NCBI RefSeq assembly: GCF_014651135.1
Contig: NZ_BMWH01000031.1
Coordinates: 19,406-83,405 of the forward strand
Length of the DNA stretch: 64,000 nucleotides
Direction: 5' to 3'
Origin: Streptomyces echinoruber
GTDB lineage: Bacteria > Actinomycetota > Actinomycetes > Streptomycetales > Streptomycetaceae
The translations under genes and the position numbers were made by a program. The notes under the pieces are model-generated. The model was not told the origin of the DNA. It worked only from the letters and a program-made list of their open reading frames with translations, and did no database searches. Positions 51,653-60,343 of this stretch are shown here, one piece after another. Position 1 is the first letter of the stretch; every line of letters starts with the position of its first letter.

Positions 51653-53539
51653 TCACCCCGGGTAGACCGGTGCCGACCCGTCCTTGACCACCTTCTGCCA
51701 CTGCGCTCCGGACGGCAGCCGGACGATGCCGTCCTCGGAGTACGCCACCAGCGGCAGCCGGTCGTCCTCGGACGCGGCGATCTTCTTCACGCCGGTCAGC
51801 GCGGTCGGCGCCGGGCCCTCCGGCGTGGAGCCGTCGACCTGGACGTAGCGCATGGTCTTCACGCCGCCCTCCTCGCGCCCGGCGACCACGAGCCGGCTGT
51901 CCCCGGCCCAGGACATGTCGGTGACGTCCTCGAACTCGGGTGTGGCCGAGCGCAGTTCGAGGACGGAGATCACCGGCCGTCCGTTGGCGCCGCTGTCGCG
52001 TTCGATCCGCCCGATGAGCAGCGAGCGCCTGCCGCCCTTCTCCACCACGAGTGCGACACGCACCCCGTCGACGGCCACCCGCACCGCCTCGATGCGCCCG
52101 TCCAGGCCGGGTGTGCGCACCTCGACGGGTGAGCCCGCGCCCTGCTCGAGCACGAGCAGCCGCGCGTGCTTGGGATCGCGGTCGGCCACCCACAGGTCGC
52201 CGTCGCCGTCCCAGCTGGGCGTCGTCAGCCGGTCCTCGACCGCACTGCCCTGGCTGTGCAGGACGGGGTCGCCGAGCGAACTGCCCGACGCCATGGAGGC
52301 GACGTACAGGTTCCCGCCGTCGATGCTGACCCCGGCCGCGGTGTGCTCGTCGCGCGACACCGCCGCCGACCCCAGTTGCGCGCCGCTCTCCCCGAACGCG
52401 CCGGGCACCGGATCGGTCTGTGTCCGGTTGCCGTCGGCGGAGAGCCGGACCAGACGGTGTTTGTCGTCGATGAAGTACAGGTAGGACGGCTGCTGCAGCG
52501 AGCCGTGCGTGGCCACCGCCTCGGCTCTGCCCAGGGGCAGGTCGCACAGCCGGTGGCCGTCGGCGCGTTCCAGCTCGACCTCCTCCACGGTGGGCGTGAG
52601 GCTCTGCAGCGTGAACAGCAGCTGCGTCGCCATCTCCGCGCACCTGCGCTCCCCCACCCGCGCGGATCCGGTCTCCAGCGGCACGGTCAGCTTGTTCTGG
52701 TCGTCGGGCGCCAGCGAGGCGACCCCCTTCTTCAGCCCCGCACCGGTGGGGAAGCTGGAGCGCACCACCGGGCCCAGCCACCTGGTGGGCCCGTTCAGCA
52801 GGGAGCGCACGATCTGCGTCGTCGGGTCCACGCGCCGACGCACGTACACCGGGTCCGCGACGGCCGCCAGCCGCGCGCCGGAGCCGGTCGGCGTGTTGGA
52901 GGCGAAGTAGTACTTGTCGACGGACAGGTAGTTGCGCTGGAAGTCCGACTTGCCCATGACGACGCCCTGCGGCAGCTCGTCGATGCGCCACTGCCCGGAC
53001 TTCTTGTCGCGCGTGAGGTGCAGGGTCTGGCGGTAGCGCCTGGTGACGGGCGTGTACGACTGCTGCGCGTCGACCGTGGCCACCTGGTCGCCGGCCAGCC
53101 TGACCAGGTAGTCGTCGGTGTCCTCCCGGTTGTGCGGGGAAACCGCCCGTATGGCGGGCGCGCCGGCGAGCACGGTGGTGGACCACTCCGGGTGCCAGGC
53201 CTGCGCGGCCCGGGCCGTGAGGTACTTGCGCGCCGTGTCGTAGTGCGGATCGTCGCTGGTCAGAGCCTCGAGGAAGCCCTGAACAATCTCCGGGGGCTGC
53301 GCGTCCTCGCTGGGCGGCATGGCGAACACCCGGACCTGCGCGTCCTGGCGCGGTGTGGACTCCACGTCCCGCAGGTCCCCGCTGTCGGGCATCGAGGCGC
53401 ACCCGGCCAGCAGGACGGCACCGCACGCGGCGTACGCCACCGCGCGCACCGGCCGCCGTACGCCCCGCGTACGCCCCGCGCGGCCCTCGCGATCCGCGCC
53501 CCCCACGCGATCCGCGCCTCCCTCGCGGTCAGCGCCCAC
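51653..53539 (-). CDS. lpqB: Lipoprotein LpqB, partner of the MtrAB two-component system
   Basis: 628 aa. The signal peptide has a long charged start and the lipobox VLLAGCASM. A GerMN-type domain (VYVRRRVDPTTQIVRSLLNG, about residues 200-310) and a C-terminal beta-propeller-like LpqB domain (repeated VASMASG, DLWVADRD, LVVAGREEGGV blades) follow. It sits outside the membrane and modulates the sensor kinase MtrB. GTG 53539 has GGGGAGG 6 nt upstream, inside the end of mtrB; the two genes overlap by 11 nt, so they are translationally coupled. This gene order is conserved across actinobacteria. Confidence 0.95.
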   Translation of the reverse strand: MGADREGGADRVGGADREGRAGRTRGVRRPVRAVAYAACGAVLLAGCASMPDSGDLRDVESTPRQDAQVRVFAMPPSEDAQPPEIVQGFLEALTSDDPHYDTARKYLTARAAQAWHPEWSTTVLAGAPAIRAVSPHNREDTDDYLVRLAGDQVATVDAQQSYTPVTRRYRQTLHLTRDKKSGQWRIDELPQGVVMGKSDFQRNYLSVDKYYFASNTPTGSGARLAAVADPVYVRRRVDPTTQIVRSLLNGPTRWLGPVVRSSFPTGAGLKKGVASLAPDDQNKLTVPLETGSARVGERRCAEMATQLLFTLQSLTPTVEEVELERADGHRLCDLPLGRAEAVATHGSLQQPSYLYFIDDKHRLVRLSADGNRTQTDPVPGAFGESGAQLGSAAVSRDEHTAAGVSIDGGNLYVASMASGSSLGDPVLHSQGSAVEDRLTTPSWDGDGDLWVADRDPKHARLLVLEQGAGSPVEVRTPGLDGRIEAVRVAVDGVRVALVVEKGGRRSLLIGRIERDSGANGRPVISVLELRSATPEFEDVTDMSWAGDSRLVVAGREEGGVKTMRYVQVDGSTPEGPAPTALTGVKKIAASEDDRLPLVAYSEDGIVRLPSGAQWQKVVKDGSAPVYPG

Positions 53540-55877
53540 GGAATGCCTCCCCATGCTCCTTCTGCGCCCCCTCGGGCCCGACCTCCGACTTCCTGCCGTC
53601 GGCGGCCCTGCCCGGCTCGGTCTCCGCAACCGGCCTCCCGGCATCCTCCGCCGGCCCGTCGGTGTTCTCCGCGTTCTCCGCGTTCTCTGCGTTCTCCGCG
53701 TTCTCTGCCGCCCCTGCCGTTCCGGCCGACGGCGCGTCCGGCACCGGCCCGCCCGCGTCCGGCGCATCCGGCCCGCCCGTGTCCGGGGCCGCCGTATCCG
53801 CCTCCGCCGAGCCCGCGCCGGCCGCCTCACCGGCGGCATCCGCGCTGTCGGCCCCGGCGACATCTCCGGCACCATCCGGGCCACCGGCATCACCGGCCCC
53901 ACCGGCAGTGTCCTCCGCACGCCGTGCTCCCGCCGCCGGCCGGGCCACCACGCGCGCGCCGCTGCCGGGCAGCGCGGTCGGGTCGGCGGTGGGCGGCACC
54001 ATGGCCAGCCGCGGCACGATCGGATCCCGCGGCAGGGGCGTCGGTGCGGTGGGCGGCTGCGCCGGTACGGTGGCGCGCTTGTCTCCGTCGCGTGGCCCGC
54101 CGGCGTCGTGCAGACCGCGGTTGCGCCGCGAGTCCGTCGGCTCCAGCGGTATGGGCGAGCCCCGCAACGGCTCGTCCAGGCTCTGCGGCAGGGTCAGCCG
54201 GAACTGTGAGCCGCCTCCCGGCTCGCCCCAGGCCTGCAGCCAGCCGCCGTGCAGCCGCGCGTCCTCCAGCGCGATGGACAGGCCCAGGCCCGTACCGCCG
54301 GTGGTACGCGCGCGTGCCGGGTCCGCCCGCCAGAAGCGGTTGAAGACGCGCGTGGCCTCGCCGGGCTTGAGCCCGACGCCGTAGTCGCGCACGGCGACGG
54401 CGACCGCGCCGCCCGCCGCGGCGAGCTTGACCACGACGTCGCGGCCCTCGCCGTGCTCGACGGCGTTGACCACGAGGTTGCGCAGGATGCGCTCCACCCG
54501 GCGCGCGTCGGCCTCGGCGACGACGGGCTGCTGGTCGCCGACCACGCGGATGCGGCTGCCCTTGCGCTCGGCGAGCGGCTCGGCGCCGCTGACGACGCGC
54601 CGCACCACGTCCCGCAGGTCGATCGGCTCGGCCTCCAGGGCCGCCGCGCCCGCGTCGAAGCGGCTGATCTCCAGCAGGTCCGCGAGCAGCGACTCGAACC
54701 GGTCGAGCTGGTCGGCGAGGAGTTCCGCCGACCGCGCGGTCACCGGGTCGAAGTCGCCGCGCGCCTCGTGGATGACGTCGGCGGCCATCCGCACGGTCGT
54801 CAGCGGGGTGCGCAGTTCGTGGGAGACGTCGGAGACGAACCGGCGCTGCATCCGCGACAGCTCCTCCAGCTGGCTGATCTTCTGCTGGAGGTTCTGCGCC
54901 ATCTTGTTGAAGGCCTCGCCGAGCCGCGCGATGTCGTCCTCGCCGGTGACCTTCATCCGCTCCTGCAGCCGTCCCGCGGAGAGCCGCTCGGCGACCCCGG
55001 CGGCCATCCGCACCGGTGTGACGACCTGCCGCACCACCAGCCAGGCGATGGCCCCGAGCAGGACGACGACGAAGAGGCCGGCCGTCGCCAGGGTGCCCTT
55101 GACCAGGCTGAGCGACTTCTCCTCCTGGGTGAGCGGGAAGAGGTAGTACAGCTGGTAGGGGTCGCCGTTGGGGTCGTTGAGCTGCTTGCCGATGACCAGG
55201 CCGGGCTGGGGGGCCTTGCCGCCGGTCTTGTAGACGATGCGGGTGTAGCTGCGCGCGGCGGTGGTGCCCTCGCCGATCCGCGCGCGCAGGTCCTCCGGAA
55301 CGCTGGCGGTCGGGTCGACGGTGCCGGAGGCGCGCGGTCCGCGCCCGCCGCCGGCGTTGCCGCCGGCCGGCAGGGTCACCACGTCGAAGGCGCCCTGGCC
55401 GCCGCTGGAGAGGGAGGCGACGAGGTCGCTCATCCACTGGATCACGTTCTGCGACTCGCGGCCGTCCGCCGCGGAGCCGTCGTCGCCGGTACCGGTGACG
55501 ACCTCGTCCGCCTTCTGCTTGGCCACGGCGAACCCGCCGGTGGCCTGGCTCTGGGAGGCCTTGACCTTGGCCTCGAGCAGCCCGTTGCGCACCTGGCCGA
55601 TGACGACGAACCCCAGCAGCAGCACCACGCCGAGCGACATCAGCAGCGTGCTGACCACGACCCGGAGCTGGATGTTGCGCCGCCACAGCCGCATCACGGG
55701 CAGCAGCGGCCGGCGCACCCAGCGCAGGATCAGCCGCAGCACCGGGCTGCCCTGGACGCCGCCCTGCAGCAGTCCGCCCTCCAGCAGCCGGGCCCAGTGG
55801 GAACCCGCCCGGCCCACAGGCCGCCCGACGCGCGTTCCGGACCGGCCGGGCGCCGAGGCGGCACTGTTCTGCGACAT
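53529..55877 (-). CDS. mtrB: Sensor histidine kinase MtrB
   Basis: 782 aa. Two membrane helices (VVVSTLLMSLGVVLLLGFVV and LFVVVLLGAIAWLVV) enclose an extracellular sensor region of about 190 residues. HAMP follows, then HisKA with FVSDVSHELRTPLTTVRM (phosphorylated His) and the ATPase domain (NLVVNAVEHG, DYGVGL, GGTGLGLSIA). It ends in a very long Ala/Gly/Pro/Asp-rich cytoplasmic tail that includes five AEN triplet repeats. It controls MtrA, which in Streptomyces links development and antibiotic production. ATG 55877 lies 1 nt after the mtrA stop. Confidence 0.95.
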   Translation of the reverse strand: MSQNSAASAPGRSGTRVGRPVGRAGSHWARLLEGGLLQGGVQGSPVLRLILRWVRRPLLPVMRLWRRNIQLRVVVSTLLMSLGVVLLLGFVVIGQVRNGLLEAKVKASQSQATGGFAVAKQKADEVVTGTGDDGSAADGRESQNVIQWMSDLVASLSSGGQGAFDVVTLPAGGNAGGGRGPRASGTVDPTASVPEDLRARIGEGTTAARSYTRIVYKTGGKAPQPGLVIGKQLNDPNGDPYQLYYLFPLTQEEKSLSLVKGTLATAGLFVVVLLGAIAWLVVRQVVTPVRMAAGVAERLSAGRLQERMKVTGEDDIARLGEAFNKMAQNLQQKISQLEELSRMQRRFVSDVSHELRTPLTTVRMAADVIHEARGDFDPVTARSAELLADQLDRFESLLADLLEISRFDAGAAALEAEPIDLRDVVRRVVSGAEPLAERKGSRIRVVGDQQPVVAEADARRVERILRNLVVNAVEHGEGRDVVVKLAAAGGAVAVAVRDYGVGLKPGEATRVFNRFWRADPARARTTGGTGLGLSIALEDARLHGGWLQAWGEPGGGSQFRLTLPQSLDEPLRGSPIPLEPTDSRRNRGLHDAGGPRDGDKRATVPAQPPTAPTPLPRDPIVPRLAMVPPTADPTALPGSGARVVARPAAGARRAEDTAGGAGDAGGPDGAGDVAGADSADAAGEAAGAGSAEADTAAPDTGGPDAPDAGGPVPDAPSAGTAGAAENAENAENAENAENTDGPAEDAGRPVAETEPGRAADGRKSEVGPEGAQKEHGEAFRGR

Positions 55878-55878
55878 G

Positions 55879-56568
55879 TCAGGCCGGCCCCGCCTTGTAA
55901 CCGACGCCACGGACGGTCACCACGATCTCCGGCTTCTCCGGATCCTTCTCGACCTTGGACCGCAGGCGCTGCACGTGCACGTTGACCAGGCGCGTGTCGG
56001 CCGCGTGCCGGTAGCCCCACACCTGCTCCAGCAGCACCTCGCGGGTGAAGACCTGCCACGGTTTGCGGGCCAGCGCCACCAGCAGGTCGAACTCCAGCGG
56101 GGTGAGCGCGATCGACTGCCCGTCCCGCTTCACGGAGTGCCCGGCGACGTCGATGACGAGGTCGCCGATGGTCAGCTGTTCCGGCGCCGGCTCCTCGGAC
56201 CTGCGCAGCCGCGCCCGGATGCGGGCGACGAGCTCCTTCGGCTTGAACGGCTTCACGATGTAGTCGTCGGCGCCCGACTCCAGGCCCACCACGACATCGA
56301 CGGTGTCGCTCTTGGCCGTCAGCATGACGATCGGTACCCCGGACTCCGCCCGGATCAGACGGCACACCTCGATGCCGTCACGGCCGGGCAGCATCAGGTC
56401 GAGCAGCACCAGGTCCGGCTTCGTCTCACGGAAAGCAGCCAGCGCCTTGTCGCCGTCGGCCACGAAAGACGGCTCGAAACCTTCACCACGCAGCACGATG
56501 CCGAGCATTTCGGCCAGTGCGGTGTCGTCGTCGACGACAAGGACTCGTCCCTTCATAAACGACATCAT
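55879..56568 (-). CDS. mtrA: Response regulator MtrA
   Basis: A 229-aa OmpR/PhoB-type regulator. The receiver domain (RVLVVDDDTALAEML, phosphoacceptor in DLVLLDLMLPGRDG, VMLTAKSD, VKPFKPKEL) is followed by a winged helix (LTPLEFDLLVALARKPWQVF, then DTRLVNVHVQRLRSKVE). The MMSFMKGRVLVVDDD start equals the S. coelicolor protein as I remember it, so ATG 56568 is used. It is the first gene of mtrA-mtrB-lpqB. It binds many developmental and antibiotic gene promoters in Streptomyces. Confidence 0.96.
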   Translation of the reverse strand: MMSFMKGRVLVVDDDTALAEMLGIVLRGEGFEPSFVADGDKALAAFRETKPDLVLLDLMLPGRDGIEVCRLIRAESGVPIVMLTAKSDTVDVVVGLESGADDYIVKPFKPKELVARIRARLRRSEEPAPEQLTIGDLVIDVAGHSVKRDGQSIALTPLEFDLLVALARKPWQVFTREVLLEQVWGYRHAADTRLVNVHVQRLRSKVEKDPEKPEIVVTVRGVGYKAGPA

Positions 56569-56607
56569 CCCATTCTCGTAACAGTGGCGAAGGTGCGGGT
56601 GAGGCAC

Positions 56608-56623
56608 GTCACTGGCTCGTGAC
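56608..56623. promoter_or_regulatory. Candidate operator upstream of mtrA
   Basis: GTCAC and GTGAC (56608-56612 and 56619-56623) form an inverted repeat 40 bp before the mtrA start. GTCAC-like elements recall mycobacterial MtrA sites, so autoregulation is possible, but the arrangement differs from the direct repeats reported there. Confidence 0.3.
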
Positions 56624-56777
56624 GATAGTCGTACGACCCCGCCGCTGTCTGCCCTGGTCCGCACCCGCGGGCGTCGGGAACACGTCGATCACTGGCCGAA
56701 TCCTTGCGCACCACGGACGACCGCGCCGCCCACTTGGGCAGATCGGCGCGAACGCCCCTTCGTTCCGGTTCGTTCCG

Positions 56778-56845
56778 GCGAGCGCGGTCCGGGCCCCGGG
56801 CCGCCCCGGCGGACCGGGCCGGACACCCGCCCGGACCGCGCTCGC
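56778..56845 (-). terminator. Long hairpin terminator after mtnA
   Basis: A perfect 17-bp stem (GCGAGCGCGGTCCGGGC with its inverse at 56829-56845) lies 6 bp after the mtnA stop on the minus strand. The 34-nt loop is itself GC-rich and partly self-complementary. Confidence 0.85.
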
Positions 56846-56851
56846 CGTGTC

Positions 56852-58006
56852 TCAGCCGTTGCCGGCGGCCTGCGACGACCGGGCGCGCTGCTCGGCGAGC
56901 GCCTCCGCGGTCACGGGCGACACCGCGCCCTCCTCGGTGACGATCGCCGTGATCAGCTCGGGCGGGGTGACGTCGAAGGCCGGGTTGTACGCCTGCGTCC
57001 CCAGCGGCGCGACCGGGGTGCCGGCGCCCGCACCGACCACGGGCGCCTGCGGTACGACGAACTCGGTCACCTCGTGCCCGGGCCGCTGCTCGATCTCGAT
57101 GGCCGCCCCGTCGGGGGTGTCCGGGTCCACCGTCGTCACCGGCGCCACCACGATGAACGGCACGTGGTGGTAGCGGGCGAGCACCGCGAGCGGATAACTG
57201 CCCACCTTGTTCGCCACCGAGCCGTCGGCGGCGATCCGGTCGGCGCCGACCAGCACCGCGTCGACCTCCCCGGCGGCGAACAGCGAACCGGCCGCGTTGT
57301 CGGTGAGCAGCGTGTACGCCATGCCGTGCCGGGCCGCCTCGTACGCCGTCAGGCGCGCGCCCTGCAGCAGCGGCCGCGTCTCGTCCACCCACAGCCGCCG
57401 CAGCCGCCCGGCGCGGTGCGCGGCCAGCGCCACGGCGAACGCCGTACCCTCACCGCCGGACACCAGCGCGCCGGTGTTGCAGTGGGTGAGGATGCGGTGC
57501 CCGCCGCCGGGCAGCAACTCGTCCAGCAGCGCCAGCCCGTGCTCGGCCATGCGGGTGCTGGCCTCGGCGTCCTCCCGGTGCAGCTGCCGCGCCGCCGCCA
57601 GTGCCGCCTCGGCGGCCTGCCCGGTCGTGCCGCCCTTGGCGAGCGCCGCCCGGTGGGCGGACAGAGCGCGCTGCACGCCGACGGACAGGTTCACCGCGGT
57701 GGGGCGGGCGCCCGCCAGGGCGGTGGCGGCCTCGTCCACGTCGAAGCCGCGTGCGGCGGCGAGCGCGACGCCGTAGGCGCCGGCGATGCCCAGCAGCGGC
57801 GCCCCGCGCACCGCGAGGCTCCGGATCGCCTCCACCAGCGCGGACGCGTCCGTGCACACCAGCTCGACCTCCTCGGCCGGCAGTCTGGTCTGGTCCAGGA
57901 GCACCAGGACGGGGCCCTCGGGCGGCTCCTCCCAGCGGATCGCCGGGATCGCCGGGGCGTCGGTCGGCCGGTTGTCCTCGCGCGTGTGCGCGTATTGATC
58001 AGCCAT
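56852..58006 (-). CDS. mtnA: S-methyl-5-thioribose-1-phosphate isomerase
   Basis: A 384-aa methionine salvage enzyme that converts methylthioribose-1-phosphate to the ribulose form. Family marks are SLAVRGAPLLGIAGAYGVAL, the catalytic cysteine in ILTHCNTGAL, and the catalytic Asp in LVGADRIAADGSVANKVGSY. A 20-residue N-terminal extension precedes IRWEEPPEGPVLVLLDQTRLP. ATG 58006 is used. It is separated from mtrA by a terminator. Confidence 0.95.
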   Translation of the reverse strand: MADQYAHTREDNRPTDAPAIPAIRWEEPPEGPVLVLLDQTRLPAEEVELVCTDASALVEAIRSLAVRGAPLLGIAGAYGVALAAARGFDVDEAATALAGARPTAVNLSVGVQRALSAHRAALAKGGTTGQAAEAALAAARQLHREDAEASTRMAEHGLALLDELLPGGGHRILTHCNTGALVSGGEGTAFAVALAAHRAGRLRRLWVDETRPLLQGARLTAYEAARHGMAYTLLTDNAAGSLFAAGEVDAVLVGADRIAADGSVANKVGSYPLAVLARYHHVPFIVVAPVTTVDPDTPDGAAIEIEQRPGHEVTEFVVPQAPVVGAGAGTPVAPLGTQAYNPAFDVTPPELITAIVTEEGAVSPVTAEALAEQRARSSQAAGNG

Positions 58007-58143
58007 GCGATCAGTCTGCCCCTTTTTCGGCGGACAATTGAAGGTGTGCTGCGTCCACCGCGGCCGGTCGCCCCCTGACCACCCCATGGCACGATGGCTC
58101 CCGACCTGCCGCCGCGACCGCGAACGGGCACCGTGAAGGAGCG

Positions 58144-59529
58144 ATGATGAACGACACTCCGGGCTGGGTCCCGCCCGGATCCACCCCGCCCGACCAACCG
58201 GGCGACGGGCGGGCATCCGACGCGTCCGGCGCCGACCGGCCCGGCAGCGCCGACCGGCCCGGCGGCTCCTCCGCGCCCGCGGACCAGCCGGACGCACCTC
58301 CGCAGCACCCCGGCGCCCAGTGGTCCCGGCAGCAGCCGCCACCGGGCCAGTGGACCGCGCCCACGGCGCCCCAGGGTCAGGACCAGGCCCCGGGCCAGAC
58401 CCCGCCCCCGCCGCCGCCCGGCCCGGGCTGGGGCACCCCGCCCCCCGCGGGCCCGGCCGGCCCCGGCGCCTACGGCGGCCCCGGCGGCTGGGGCGGCTGG
58501 CAGACGCCCGGCTACGGCGGCTGGGGCGGCCCCCCGCCCGCGGCCAAGCCCGGCGTGATCCCGCTGCGCCCGCTGGGCGTGGGCGAGATCCTCGACGGCG
58601 CGGTGTCCACGATGCGCACCTACTGGCGCACGGTGCTGGGCATCTCGCTGATCGTCGCGGTCTTCTCGCAGGTCGTCCTGGTCCTGCTGCAGGGCCTGTG
58701 GCTCAAGGACACCGCCGACGCCGACGCCCTCGGCGACCCGAGCGCGACCCCGGAGGAACTGGGCCGCGCCCTGGGCGACACGTTCCTCGTCCTCGGCGTC
58801 GGCGTGCTGATCTCGCTGATCGGCACCGTGCTGGCGACCGCGCTGCTCACCACGGTCACCAGCCGCGCGGTGCTCGGCCGGCCGGTGACGGCCGGCGAGG
58901 CCTGGCGGGACGCCCGCCCGCAGGTGCCCAGGCTGTTCGGTCTGGTCTTCCTGCTGATCCTCATCTCCGGTGTCGTCACCGGTGCCGGCATCACGCCGGG
59001 CATCCTGGTCGTCGCGGCGGGATCCACGGCCGCGGGTGCCGCGCTGGCCGTCCTCGGCGGGCTGGCCGGGCTGGTGGTGACGCTCTGGCTGATGATCCGG
59101 TTCTCGCTCGCCTCGCCCGCCCTCATGCTGGAGAAGCAGAGCATCCGCAAGGCGATGAGCCGCTCCACGAAGCTGGTCCGCGGCAACTGGTGGCGTGTCC
59201 TCGGCATTCAGCTGCTGGCCGCGGTCCTCGCGGAGATCGTCGCCGCCATCGTCGTCGTCCCCTTCAACCTCCTCGCCGCCGCGTCCAGCGGTGGGGTCGG
59301 CATGTTCCTCACCGCCGACGGCGCCGCCTTCAGCTGGACGTACCTCGTCATCAGCGGCATCGGCGCGGTGATCGGCTCCACCATCACCTTCCCGATCTCG
59401 TCGGGCGTGACCGTGCTGCTCTACATCGACCAGCGCATCCGCCGCGAGGCCCTCGACCTGGAACTGGCCCGCGCCGCCGGCGTCCCCGGCTACGGCTCCG
59501 CCCCTTCCGGCACCACCCCGGGGAGCTGA
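58144..59529 (+). CDS. Membrane protein with Pro/Gly-rich N-terminus, glycerophosphodiesterase membrane-domain type
   Basis: 461 aa. The first 140 residues are a disordered Pro/Gly/Gln-rich cytoplasmic region. The rest holds about six hydrophobic segments: PLGVGEILDGAVSTMRTYWR precedes the first helix, followed by a loop with VTAGEAWRDARPQVP and SIRKAMSRSTKLVRGNWWRVL. This is the pattern of the membrane domain seen in GdpD-type proteins (DUF7544-like) found at the head of MoxR/DUF58 clusters. The function is unknown. ATG 58144 has AAGGAG upstream. It is the first of five tightly packed genes. Confidence 0.82.
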   Translation: MMNDTPGWVPPGSTPPDQPGDGRASDASGADRPGSADRPGGSSAPADQPDAPPQHPGAQWSRQQPPPGQWTAPTAPQGQDQAPGQTPPPPPPGPGWGTPPPAGPAGPGAYGGPGGWGGWQTPGYGGWGGPPPAAKPGVIPLRPLGVGEILDGAVSTMRTYWRTVLGISLIVAVFSQVVLVLLQGLWLKDTADADALGDPSATPEELGRALGDTFLVLGVGVLISLIGTVLATALLTTVTSRAVLGRPVTAGEAWRDARPQVPRLFGLVFLLILISGVVTGAGITPGILVVAAGSTAAGAALAVLGGLAGLVVTLWLMIRFSLASPALMLEKQSIRKAMSRSTKLVRGNWWRVLGIQLLAAVLAEIVAAIVVVPFNLLAAASSGGVGMFLTADGAAFSWTYLVISGIGAVIGSTITFPISSGVTVLLYIDQRIRREALDLELARAAGVPGYGSAPSGTTPGS

Positions 59530-59533
59530 CGCG

Positions 59534-60343
59534 GTGCACCTGACGGGGGGAGTCCTCACCGCCGTACCGGCACTGCCGCGCACGGCCGTACGGCTCGCGC
59601 TGCACGCGGCCGGCCCGGCACCGGCCGGCCGCAGGGCCGTGCGGGCGCTGCCGGCCTCCGACGACGCGCCGCCGCTGACGATCCCGCGCGACCCGGCGCG
59701 GGAGGCGGCCCGACGCGAACTGTCGAAGCGGATGTACCACCAGAACGAGCCGAGTCTGCTCCAGCGCGCCCTGGACGCCTTCTGGGACTGGCTCGACAAG
59801 GTCTTCCACGCGGCCTCCACCGCCTCCCCCGGCGGCACGACCGGCCTCGTCGTCATCATCGTCGCGGTCCTCGCCGTGCTGGCCGCCCTGTGGTGGCGCC
59901 TGGGCACCCCGCGCCGCGCACCCGCCGCCACGGCGGCCCTGTTCGACGACCGTCCGCGCAGCGCCGCCGAACACCGCGCCGCCGCCGAGGCGCACGCCGC
60001 CCAGGGCCACTGGAACCAGGCCGTCCAGGAACGCATGCGGGCCATCGTCCGCTCCCTGGAGGAACGCGCCCTGCTGGACGTCCGCCCCGGCCGCACCGCC
60101 GACGAGGCCGCCGCCGAGGCCGGCCGCGTCCTGCCCGAGCACACCGGGCGGCTGCACACCGCCGCACGGGACTTCGACGACGTCACATACGGCGGACGCC
60201 GGGCCACCGAGGAGTCGTACCGGCGCATCGCCGGCCTCGACCGCGACCTGCAGGCCACCCGGCCACGGCTCACCACCACCGGCGGCAGCGCGGACACCGG
60301 CGCCGGTGCGGCGCCCGGCATTCGCCCGGGAGCGGCCGGATGA
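59534..60343 (+). CDS. DUF4129-domain membrane protein
   Basis: 269 aa. One clear membrane helix (GLVVIIVAVLAVLAALWW, near residue 100) is followed by a cytoplasmic helical DUF4129 domain (HWNQAVQERMRAIVRSLEERALLD, RTADEAAAEAG, FDDVTYGGRRATEESYRRI). DUF4129 proteins regularly accompany MoxR/DUF58 genes. In some proteins the domain is fused to transglutaminases, suggesting a part in envelope protein maturation. GTG 59534 lies 4 bp after the previous stop. The end overlaps the next gene (ATGA). Confidence 0.88.
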   Translation: MHLTGGVLTAVPALPRTAVRLALHAAGPAPAGRRAVRALPASDDAPPLTIPRDPAREAARRELSKRMYHQNEPSLLQRALDAFWDWLDKVFHAASTASPGGTTGLVVIIVAVLAVLAALWWRLGTPRRAPAATAALFDDRPRSAAEHRAAAEAHAAQGHWNQAVQERMRAIVRSLEERALLDVRPGRTADEAAAEAGRVLPEHTGRLHTAARDFDDVTYGGRRATEESYRRIAGLDRDLQATRPRLTTTGGSADTGAGAAPGIRPGAAG

